Positions 46,896 to 57,642 of a DNA stretch of 64,000 bases are shown here, piece after piece (the stretch's first letter is position 1; each line of letters starts with the position of its first letter). Made by a program: the position numbers and the translations under genes. Below the pieces are notes generated by a model, which was not told the DNA's origin, made no database searches, and was given only the letters and a program-made list of their open reading frames with translations. Source of the DNA: Ascaphus truei (taxonomy: Eukaryota > Chordata > Amphibia > Anura > Ascaphidae); assembly GCA_036426205.1 (NCBI GenBank), contig CM071574.1, forward strand, positions 14,110,130 through 14,174,129. The letters run 5' to 3'.

Positions 46896-47635
46896 TGTAG
46901 CCAGGACTGGTTTCTGGCTACCAGTCTGCCCTCCCTGGCAGTAAGTCCTGGTAAGAAATGACCTGCCAGGAGTTATCATGGGTTTTTCCCAGTCACAGTA
47001 GCTTCTTGAGTGACAGGGAAGGTGGTGGGACTAGGCCTGTGTGTGTCCAATCACTGGATTCAGATCTGGTACTTACTTCCCTTGTACTTAAGGAGCTGCA
47101 CTGCTAAATTTAGTTAGTGCCTCTACCACCTTGAGAGAGGCTGGTCTACCCTAACAATTGTGCAGGGTTCTGCCAGTTTGTACTCCATCCCCTAGGGGAG
47201 TGGAGTGGGAGACTATACCCTTTACTCCACCAGGGAGTAAGGGAAGAGCAAGGACTGCTTCAGGGCCCCTTGGCCTGGAGCGGAGGTCCAGGGTACATCT
47301 TGAGGGTGAAGCCCCACGAAGTGAAGTATGCTGTGTATGCTGTTCCATCTTCCAGTGTACTAAATAAAGTGATCCTGTTAAAATATATCTTCCTGCCTGA
47401 GACTACACTGGGGAGCGGGAAGTAAGTTCTCCTGCGGAGATTGTCCCCACATCAGTGGGGCCTGCAAGAGATGGAGGGGCTGACACCGAGAGAATCAAAT
47501 CCTACCCCAGAAGTCTGTCCTGTTCTCCTCCACAACACAGCGGGATACTCAGATATACTGTAAGCCAGCAGATATGCACCACACCACACCATGTAGTAGG
47601 CTAATCTCCCAGAGGGTGTGGGAAACACGGCTACA
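46896..47635 (+). mobile_element. Candidate solo LTR, 740 bp
   Basis: Starts TGTAGCC and ends GGCTACA, with TATA on both sides (46892-46895, 47636-47639), giving TG...CA ends and a possible 4-bp duplication. A polyadenylation signal AATAAA lies at 47363-47368. Sections such as AGTAAGTCCTGGTAAG and ATCATGGGTTTTTCCC are shared with the repeat at 60598-61553. The TA-rich flanks make the duplication weak evidence. No internal retroelement genes are nearby. Confidence 0.5.
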
Positions 47636-47639
47636 TATA

Positions 47640-48449
47640 TTTAACATTTTTCAAGACAACTTCTACCCTGCCAGAGTACCCAATCTGTTACCCTCCAATT
47701 GACGCATGACTGAGGGCACATCAAACTAGCCCAGTACCGCCCAGCACTCATGATCCTCCTAGATTAACCAAACCCAGCTGAGGAAGCTCCCTGTACCCAC
47801 CACCCAGCGAATACAGCTCCCTCCACCCAAATTGCCTATCCTAGGTCCCATATGATAACACCACCCACTCTGACAGGGTTTTTCCTACCCAATGTACCAA
47901 CATCGCAGCAGCTGTGACAAACATCAAAACCACTCTAAAAATATTATACATATCATTTTTTTTTAAACCTCTACTGTCCCAAAAGGGAGAGGGGCAGGAG
48001 ATTTATCCCAGCCTGGGGACGTGTGACTGAGCTCCCAGGGCCCTTTCCTCCCCCCTTTATGGCCTCCACAGTGCTCTGCGTCCTCCCCTCCACCATCCCA
48101 TGCCTCCCCTTCCCATAGTTAGCCCTTTTTGCACTCCCCCACCCCCCTGATGGGCCAGAGGAATGAGACCAACCTAACAGGCCCAGGGTGATAGCACCAA
48201 TGAAGGGAAAGAGGGAAAAAATATGGCTACCAACACATGGGTAAGGGGGGCAGCTCGGTACTGCAGTCATGCCGCACTTGCCTTCTGTGCATGTCAGGGC
48301 CCTCTTTTTAATTGCCAAAAAACTTACTATTATAATATGTGATGTGTTCATTGTGGAGATTATCATTGTGACTCAATGTTACAGTATCTCTCAGTCATAA
48401 TAACCATGCTTAGTTCCCACAAACCACTTGCAGTGTTTTTAATATTTAA
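47640..48449. other. Intergenic, no gene seen
   Basis: C-rich patches between 47700 and 48200; the 131-residue minus-strand frame at 47971-48366 shows no family resemblance. Confidence 0.45.
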
Positions 48450-48945
48450 AGCTGCAGTCCAAGCTGTCGTTTTTTATTTTTTTTTACATTTTATTATTTT
48501 TTCCCTTTCATATGTGCATGAATAAAATCCAAACAATGATAAGTAATTAGCTAAGTTACCAATCGATCGCTCTCTTCTGAGCGATCGGCAACGTTTCGGC
48601 TCGAGGATTCACTAAATGGCCGTCACTGCAGCAGAAGAGGTCCAAAGATGAAAAGTTTTATGGGGAAGATCATGTGATCAGGCAGTGACTAGATACAATT
48701 GGTGCACTGCTAGAGAGAGGGCAGGGCTCAAAAAGGGTTGTGCCAGAGTCTGTTTCAAAAGAGGAAATTAATTATACTTTGTGAATAGCTGCAATTTAAA
48801 CAAAAATGATTATTACATTATAATACATTAAAAATGTAATTCAGAGTTGTTTAAAAAAACAAATGCTACAAGTATTTTCTCATAGTACAGAACAGATTTA
48901 TTTAAAAAAACACACGTACAGGTAGATATTGCTTGGTTTGCAGCT
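48450..48945. mobile_element. TTAA-flanked MITE (T2/Kolobok-like), copy B
   Basis: TTAA at both ends (48446-48449, 48946-48949). Starts AGCTGCAGTCCAAGC and ends GCTTGGTTTGCAGCT. Inverted relative to copy A at 11265-11751; shared blocks include CTAGTCACTGCCTGATCACA-type sequence, GATCGGCAACG and CAATTGGTGCACTGCTAGAG. Non-coding. Confidence 0.8.
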
Positions 48946-48949
48946 TTAA

Positions 48950-49885
48950 AATATGTTATTTAACAGCAAATACAGACACATACTGTATAGTGCAAAATGC
49001 ACAACTAGTGTAACCTAGAGGCAACATAATGACAGTAAACCATGTTAAGTGACTGTAAATTACCACAAAAGGTGTCAGGGATTTTTTCTCTGGCTTTAAT
49101 TTAAGAAGAGTACAGTAAGGAATGTTATGAATTTTCAAAACATTTTTTATTTAAACAAAGTAAGTCACTAATTTACCATATGGTACTAAGTAAGCCTAAG
49201 CTCAAAGTGTGTTAAGGTTTATCATGGCTTAGTAATTTTGGGCCTTAACCCGCTCTTCTTTCTATTTCTGTATTGCCTGGTTGTTTTTTTCACAGTACAT
49301 ATCGTCGTCGTTGTAGAGGTAAAACTCAGTAAGTGCATTTTTGGCAAAAATTCACTAAGTGCACTTCCTGACTTTAAATTTCTTGCTATTTCTATTGAAA
49401 AACTAATTGAGTGCGTATTTAGTCATATTTCAGTGTTACCAATACATAAAACTCATTAAGTAGGATTTTGAAAAAATGTCAAAAAGAGCCTTTAATCGCC
49501 TTTTCTTCAGTACTCAATGAATAACTTTTACCTCTACAATGACACTATATATTTACCTACAAAGCCTTGAAGTACTATAGCTGTTGTACCCACAAATACT
49601 GCGCTTTGATGGTAAGAGCACCATTCTACATAAATAATATAAAGATTAATGTTATGTGCACCCTCTTGTTTGCTCTGCCTGCTTTATTCTCTTTCTGACC
49701 CTTTAAAAAAATATATATACTGGTTAACTACCTCTTTACCTTGGTGCACTCCTGTGCTTCTTTTCTTTATATACTGTTAAGTTTAGTAAAAAATATATTA
49801 AGAAATACTTGTCCAATTTTTTAAATAACAGAATGCCTTTCAGAGTAGAAGATAGCATTTTCTCACACAATGGTGAAACCTATAC
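48950..49885. other. AT-rich intergenic, no gene seen
   Basis: No gene recognised. Around 49315-49530 inverted short segments (GTAGAGGTAAAACTCA; CTCAATGAATAACTTTTACC) may be a degraded fold-back. Confidence 0.4.
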
Positions 49886-50184
49886 CGGGGGTGCTCAACT
49901 CAAGTCCACATGCCGCCTACCTACCACCGCCCCACCCCCCACCCCCCTCCCCTCCCTCCTTACAGGTCAGTTTTTCATGATATCCCAGCTACAGCACAGG
50001 AGGCTCTGATTCTGCCACCTTTGCTGAAGCAGGGACTGATTGAGACACCTGTGCTGAAGCAGGGACTGATTGAGCCTCCTATGCTGAAGCGGGGACTATT
50101 GAGCCTCCTATGCTGAAGCAGGGATCTCATGAAAACCTGTTGGGGGGAGGGGGGGGTCTTGAGGACTGGAGTTGAGTGCCCCTG
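49886..50184. mobile_element. hAT-type MITE with internal tandem expansion
   Basis: Ends CGGGGGTGCTCAACTC and the inverted GAGTTGAGTGCCCCTG; flanks ACCTATAC and CCCTATTC match at 6 of 8. Related in body to the 3605/44256 family, but the block GCTGAAGCAGGGACTGATTG has been multiplied to about four units of ~30 bp. Confidence 0.75.
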
Positions 50185-50192
50185 CCCTATTC

Positions 50193-51499
50193 TCCCGCTT
50201 CACACAGAACTGTGCTCTGCCCTAAATCCTAACGATTGCACCATTAGGAAATACCCAACTTCATTTATAAAACAATCTTCGTGTTTCTAATCTTCCTCTA
50301 GCATTTTTAACACAGAGTTCTTTAATTTTGCTTCAAGTCAGAAGTTTAAAAAAAAACGTTGGGTCCTAATAACTGGAAAAAAATTGGTTATTTAAAGATA
50401 ACTACATCTTGCTTAACATGCCAGACTATCATATGCTCAGTGCTTTGAAGCTGTAAATTAATGACGAGGAGTAACAGTGACTATCTTTCAGAGGAAACTG
50501 ACCTCTTTCTCATAGCACATCGCTAATGTCATCTGTCTGCTGCATCTCATTATGGGAATTTCACGGGTAAAAAAAAAGTGTCTTAAGGCAGTCCACAAAT
50601 AAAAAGAGCTTCTAGTCTTGAGCACTTTGAACATTTTTGATCTAACACCTTCTATAGATATTGCCTTCACCCTTTTGTGCATAGCGCACTATTTATGTCA
50701 TCTATTCTCCGTGACTAATTATGTTAATTTTGGCCCATAAAAGTAACTGAAGGCTGATAAGGAATAAAGGCTTTGGAGTGGTCTTATTTCACAAACACCC
50801 CTTTTGAACAAGGCACATTTAGTCATATTTGCAGTAACAGAAAGAGTCTTGTGCTAAAAATACAACAAAGACTCGTGAATATGGCCATTTATTCCAACTT
50901 TATTAGGTCATTTATGAAAAAGTATGAAGGGAAGCTTTTTTGTGTCTATAATTTGCATATAGCTGGTGCCCCATTAATGAGATAACTTCCTGCCTTTTGT
51001 GTATTACCAGCTGGAAATAGAAATGTAGGAACTTTTCAGTTCCCCAATTACTCGACCTGCTGAGTTCCGAGATGGAATCAAACATGATATGCAACGAGCA
51101 AAGTTATTTACCTCTGACATTGTATATACAATATTTCTGCTCATCACCTATAATTAAACGTATGCTGCATTAGCAGTATATAAAAATGATATTAAGGCAG
51201 AGTTTATAGAGCAAAACAGTGGTGCAGTTAACTTGTTTCATGATCATTTTCACTGAATCTAAATTATTTAAATTAATGTTGCCATGTGAAAGATGAAACA
51301 TTTTTTTGAATATACCACATTGCTGGTAATTGCCTTGATTCTTTAAGTTCTGGTCTACAATATAATTGTTTGTCCCCTGAGCACGATTAAATGTCATTTT
51401 TCTCTTTGGAAATATACTAAAAAATAATATTTGTTTTTCATCTTCTTTTTAAAATTATATAGTGCTAACAGTGTTGTTCTTGCATAGAACGTTAGCATG
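50193..51499. other. Intergenic; contains an enhancer-like segment
   Basis: No gene recognised. 50690-51020 is complex non-repetitive sequence with a perfect octamer ATTTGCAT (50951-50958), CATTAATG (50972-50979), AGATAA and CTAATTATG (50715); see findings. Confidence 0.45.
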
Positions 51500-51815
51500 G
51501 CACGAATACAATATATATATATCTATAAGTATAGAATATATAATATATATATATACAATATATATATATATCCGTATATATATATATATAGATAGATTAT
51601 ATTATATAATACGTCTCTCTCATCTCTCTCCTCTCCGTCACCTTCTCCTCTCTCTCCTCACGTTCATCTCTCTCTCATCTACTCTATCTCTCATCTCTCT
51701 CTCCTCTCTCTCTCCTTCCTCTCCTCTCTCTCTCTCGTCCTCTCGACTCTTCTCTCTCTCTCCTCTCTCTCTCTCTCATCATCTCTCCTCTCTCTCTCTC
51801 CCCTATCGTTCCGTC
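51500..51815. repeat. (TA)n followed by (CT)n-rich microsatellite
   Basis: TA-rich 51508-51610, then CTCTCTCT with CAT/CGT interruptions to about 51805. Frames over it are artefacts. Confidence 0.9.
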
Positions 51816-51849
51816 TCGGTTGATTAAAAAAAGTGACAAAAACCCTCCA

Positions 51850-52122
51850 CAGCAAAGCATATAGCAAATATTCTTATGTGGGTGGGTTTTCTGGCTATGC
51901 ATCTTAACCCTGGCTGTGCTTAAATCTGTGACCATGCAGCAAGCTTAAGCCTATAGGGAATCATGTTAAAAATGGTTTTGAAGCAAAAGGTGACACTGTG
52001 TGCCCATTTGCACATTTGCATGTAATTTCCCAGAATCCCTTGCTGCAGTGGAAGTGCCGTGTGCTGGGTGATAATGGTGAAAGGCGGGGTTGCAGAGCTG
52101 CCTAAGACATGCAAATGAGCAT
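51850..52122 (+). repeat. Second copy of the hammerhead-associated repeat, lacking the ribozyme core
   Basis: Shares GGCTATGCATCT, AAGCTTAAGCC, CATTTGCATGTAATTTCCCA and GAATCCCTTGCTGCAGTGGA with 16660-16826, and continues GATAATGGTGAAAGGCGGGG to ACATGCAAATGAGCA. Where the hammerhead core would lie, GCAAAGCA and GGCTATGC remain as remnants of the outer stem but the sequence between is unrelated. Confidence 0.7.
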
Positions 52123-52373
52123 TTAAAAAAAAATAATAAAAAATATATAATTATATATAATATAATATATATATAGTCCACAGCATAACAGTGTTGCACA
52201 CTAGCCTTCTCAAAATGCTGATGCTTTTCCCATAAAGCAGATTATAAACTTGTATGATTTATTAACGTTTCGGTTTTGGTGTCCTGCGTTATCTTTAATA
52301 CAGTTTTTTTCTATACCACTGTGTGCTGTCTCTCTGTCACCGGACCACTTCTGGCTACTCTGGTAACTATACA

Positions 52374-52375
<2 letters not shown>

Positions 52376-52422
<47 letters not shown>

Positions 52423-52525
52423 TACAAGCACACACATCACACACACTACACAGACAACTCACACGACAGCCACACACGACTACACATCACAACACACACC
52501 ACACACACACACCACACACCCCGTT
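52376..52525. repeat. (TA)n then (CA)-rich microsatellite
   Basis: TA run 52377-52420, then CACACACA with TCA/GA interruptions to about 52520. Confidence 0.9.
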
Positions 52526-55500
52526 TTTTTTAATAGCCCATTCATTATATATAGTATTTATAGTATTCTAATATTCCATGTTAATTTAAACACTATAGAA
52601 TTGTACAATTAATTTAACATTTATGAAATTAAAAGAGAAAAATAAATGCATGAAAATTCGAAAGGTTGACATCAGTTGTGAATAGTGTCTCATTATATCA
52701 GGAGCTGCATGACTGGAATGTTTGCCGTGTACAAACACTGCTTCGAACATTCATTTTAAGACTGCTTTGTACCCGACATGTTCACATGTAATCCAATTAT
52801 TCATGAATAAATGCATTCTCCTGTGCAGTTTAACTCACTAATTAGATGGTTAATGCGCTCAGAGTTGTGAGTTGCAAATAACTTATTGATACACATGGTA
52901 TTTTAGTTGCATTTCTGGTTCACGAAATAGGTCAGATGATTGGTTTGTGGCAAAAATTCAAAGATAACTAGAAAGAAAGTACATTGTTTCGAATGTGTAA
53001 TGATTTAGGGACACTTGAGGCTAAAAGTTTGAATCAACAAATATGTGTTATATTCCTACTGGTAACTCTAAAGCCTGTTTGTATTTAACTTCTTGTCTGT
53101 TACAAGTTATGATTAGTGGATGAAGGATTTTTCCCATGCAGTAATGACTGTATACTGAAATTTCAAGGGGTTGTTCATGACAATCCCATTTTCTGTGTAA
53201 TTTCATGGTTGTCTTCTTGAATGAAGATATTGGCTGCTCTGAAGCAGGAGGTCAGACGCTCCTGCTCCCTTTCAGTATTGTTCCGGAGTATGTTTCCTTT
53301 CAGCTGATGAAAAGTAATTCATCATTTACACCCCTGAATTCTGCCAGCATTTTTTTTCAAACAACTTTTCTTTCCCCGTGGTACCTAGGCCCCTGAAAGA
53401 GATAAATAGGTTCAATACAACAGTAGGCCCCTAGATCCTGGGAGCAGGTTAGGCCTCTAAGGCCCTGAGCTGCCCCTTTCACATGATAGAGTTTGTCACC
53501 TTTCTACCTCTAGAAGTCAAATCCTGTCGACTCAGTCATCTTTCAGGCTCTGTGAAGTGGCGATGGCACCCACTGGGGCATGTGAGCTTAAAATTGATTT
53601 TTTTTTAAAATCTGTCAAGCTCCCTTAAGGGACAGGGTTGACAGCCAGCAGGCCTCAACCTATCACAAAGCACTCAATGTGTAAAAGACACCTAAGAAAC
53701 TTCCTTTGAGAGGGCAAAAGGCATCTGACTTGTGACATATTCAGAGAGTGTTGTTGCTAGGAATCTTGCTTTTTAACAATGTTTTTACTCTGCAATACTG
53801 GTTCGTTGAAAGAATTATTTATACCAACTGTTTTGGGAAAGCATCGAACGCACAATTCTAAATAATGTTATTGAAGTGAAAGCTAGACATTGCCTACTTC
53901 TAAGTCTACCTGCCAACAACAGCCTGTTATAAATGAGAACAAAGTACATTTTCACTCAGATAAAAGAAATACCTTATTGCAAAATACCTTATTTTGCTGC
54001 AGAAGGAGAATTTGCTTAGTTAACAAACACATTTGTATTACTGTAATAGCTACGGTCAACAATTATGCAATTCTAATAATTTATTGCGCACATACCAACG
54101 GACACTAGAAGCTGAAATAATCCATGTAATTTACATTGATTATTTTCTTAATCAAAGTGAAATCTATGACGTGGCAGTAAAAAAAAAATTGTTTCTTTCT
54201 AACATGCTTTTTTATACTTTCTGCAGCGGCTACTTTTGTCTTTCATGTGATGCAGCATTTTATGTATATCTGCATTGTATTTTCCCCCCCACCGGAGGGT
54301 ACAAAATGGTCGCTTATAGCAAGCAATGGTAATATGAGACCTGCCAACTCCCACTGAGCCTTGCTGATTTGGAGTCTGTCTCATAGATTTTTATCATCAG
54401 TATCTCTTAGAACTCAATGGCGTCTCACTGATAAAATGTAATTTTGTGGCACAGAACCACAATATCTCCGTGATTAACACCAGTTGAGGTTGTCATCTCT
54501 GTGGCATAGACTTTTTTTTTTTTTTTTACTTACTTTCATGACGGGACAATTTAAATAGAGAGAAAAAAAAAAAGAATGCACTGATTCCCAAGAAACATGA
54601 CAGAACTCAGTTTAAGAGAAGTCCCTGAAAAAGGTCTGGAGCTAAAATAATGACATGATTCCCATAAGGAACAAATTCCGTTCTTTGCGTTGCTGCAAAC
54701 TGTTAAACAAAACTAGAATAAGAACAGGGGTTCTTTGTGCAGCAACCACATGTTCCCGTTGACTGTACTATTCTTCTTGGGATAAGAGATTTCATCTTTA
54801 CTGTCCCTCACTCACATCATGATACTCTGTTTCTATCAAATTTGTCTGGGAATATAACTTTTAAGTGATCAATAGAAGGATATACAGTGTACACGAATGT
54901 AATACAAGCTATGCAGTGTTCTGCCACTGGGCTAGGATACAATTGTATCTCTCTCTCCTATTTTTTTTAAAGTGCAAAAACAGTAAATGTTTAATCACAT
55001 ATACTCTAGTCTCCATATATGAATTATTGTACACAATAAAAATGTGTTTGTTTTGGGACTCCTTCATCTAGTTGAATATAATGCCACAGTATACACATTA
55101 TGGGGGACCATAGTCATCCTGTAGCTGTGTTTATGTGACAGATAAGCTTATGAAGGTACACGTAATCCTAATATTTATTTTAAGACATGTGATATGATTT
55201 ATCATACCATAAAAAGTATATACATCTAGGGAAGAATCTGTTTTATATCAAGGACTGTTGTACTAAATATACAAAGACTGCAGAAACCACAGCTGATTCA
55301 TACTATTATTGACTGTAAAGCTATATGAAACGTTTTCACTGTACCATTCTCTAAATAACTCAGTTTAAAAATGCATATATTTGACCTGTTTGCCAGCAAG
55401 TCAAAATGATGCCTAGTGTGCCAGAATTAGCCTTCACTGGCAATCCCAGCAGTAGACATCCCAGCTAACCTGTTTCAATGTTAAAAAGAATCTGCAGGAA

Positions 55501-56707
55501 AAATACTTTGAGTTACATTATACATTTGTGTGCAGTTTGCAAAAGACGAATTACAGTATGTTGACTATTTCTACACTAGAGACTTCAGAGAAACCGCTGC
55601 AACTTTTTGAATTATTTTCTGGACATTACGTTGTCTTTCAAACCATTACATTCCTCTGAACTATTTGGCTTCTAGAAATTAACTCTGCTGTGTACATGAA
55701 TGATAGAACTTTTTGATATCTGCCTGCAGCATTCCTGCCAAGGTATCAGCGGCCCAGTCTGGATACACGATACAATCGGAAATGAAAACAGAAACATAAG
55801 ATACTGAGTAAAATATATTACTTGCCAATTTTCCACAGTAACTTTTCATCATTACTCTAAAATTACTTTTTAATGCAAAGAGTAGTTTCAATCACATCGA
55901 GGCCCACATGATTCAGATACTATCATAATCACAATTAGATTACATTACTGCAATCAGGAATGGAGATCATTAAGAGAAAGAATATAAATTGCTTTAGTTT
56001 TACAAGTACTGAGCTAGCAAAATTATAATTAATCTCCATTTATAATCTTTTCTTTCATAGAACTGCAAAGCATGCTACTTTAAGGCCATCAATACAAATT
56101 AGAAATAAGTAATAAAGCCCTAACTACTGCCACTATGTTTTCAATTGTAGAAACTTTCATAGTTTCTGTAAGATGACTTGTGATTTGATCAGTAAGAAGC
56201 TGTTTCATGCATTGATATTGGCTGATTCATTTGATTGGCTTCTTCTAGTTATATCATTATAGAAAAGCTAAAGAACGTTGAGCAAATTATGCTTCAAAAT
56301 GTTTTCTACAGTGATCAGTACGTAGTCAGGGTCAAGAGCATATTAGCATGTGACCAGGAACAGTTGCATTAAGTATAGCGAGCAAAGTGCTGCATTAGTT
56401 CTGCATTAGTTCTGCATACAGTAGCTTCACGAGTTGACTATTATACTTTTTGGGTAATCGGTGGAAATGTTACACTATACTACCACCATCAGTGTACAGT
56501 ATATTAAAGATAGGAGAGTCAGGGGGTGCAAGATATGAGCCCCAGAATTGGAATACCTGGAATAGTGCCTGAGCCCAAGGCGAAAACGAGGCCAAAACTT
56601 ACCATCCTTGCATTTCTTCCCAGCTCCTCCCCAGCAGACTGACACCTCACAATCCCCCGCTCCTCCTCACCAGGAGCTTCTCTCTGCTCCTCTTGCTTAT
56701 GTTCTTC
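52526..56707. other. AT-rich gene desert, largely free of young repeats
   Basis: I see no exon, RNA gene or transposon with clear ends over about 4.2 kb, unusual for this window. 52720-52900 has an enhancer-like motif cluster (see findings). The short frames (for example at 54033-54332) show no family resemblance. Confidence 0.5.
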
Positions 56708-56906
56708 GCAACCCTTGCACAATTAGATTGTGAGCTCTTCGGGGCAGCGACTCCTTTTCCTAAGTGTCACTTTTAAGTCTGAGCACTTCTTCCCATTATG
56801 TGTTATTTGTATTATTGGTTATTTATATGATTGTCATATGTATTATTGCTGTGAAGCGCTATGTACATTACTGGCGCTATATAAATAAAGATATACATAC
56901 ATACAT
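56708..56906 (+). mobile_element. CR1/L2-type LINE, 3' UTR tail only
   Basis: Begins TTAGATTGTGAGCTCTTCGG, includes GTTATTTGTATTATTGGTTA and TGTGAAGCGCTATGTACATT, and ends in AATAAAG and (ATAC)n. It matches the 3' end of the antisense LINE at 4109-4310 across its length. Only the 3' end was inserted or retained. Confidence 0.85.
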
Positions 56907-57634
56907 CTCCCTTTCATCCCCTGCACATCCCCCAATCACCTAGTGCACAGCTCTGCATGACCATATGCATCCCCACATCCCCCCATGATTACCTGAAAAC
57001 CCCCTCCTCATCATCCTATGCACACCTTTATCATTTTACACGAACCCTTAAACTCCAACATGATCCACCACCCTCCACAAATTCCCCCTTAAATCCCAGC
57101 ACTTTCCCCTATCATCCTCTGCACAACCTACACCTCTAATTCACCAACCACCCCTGCACCCCCCCTCAAACCACCCTCAGGGCCTGCTCAAAAATATGTT
57201 TAAACTATAAAGATGTTCACCCCGTGTTTTAGTTGTGGCTACGCGTCCAAAAAAAATTCCCTTTTTGGTTCTGGTTTGGTTTTGGATTATGGGAAACATG
57301 TGCATTTGATGGGAAAAAGTCAAAAGATAACTTCATGTAATCTGGAGCTGTTTTGTGCTTCCTATTTAAGTAATTGTAATTTACAATCTACAGTGTATTT
57401 AGCAAATAATAATGATGGTATTTAAAAAAAAAAGTGAACTAATACTGTGACTAATTATAGGGACAATCAGCAATGAGGGGGAAAGTTAATGTTTAGGAAT
57501 TACAGTATGGGTCATTTTCCTTATCTTGATTATCATTGCGGTCAGCTTTGTTGTGATTTAAGAGAAACATCCCCACTGGAAAAAACTGCAAAATGTTCCT
57601 TTTCAATTTGAGTGAGGACAGTTTGTATAAAGGG
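56907..57634. other. Intergenic, C-rich then AT-rich, no gene seen
   Basis: 56907-57180 has repeated ATCCCC/CATCC blocks of low complexity. No gene recognised. Confidence 0.45.
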
Positions 57635-57642
57635 CTCTAGAT

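Noticed and set aside
47158..47367. 69-residue frame in the candidate LTR
   Set aside because: Overlaps the polyadenylation signal region and is not preserved in the related repeat at 60598-61553.
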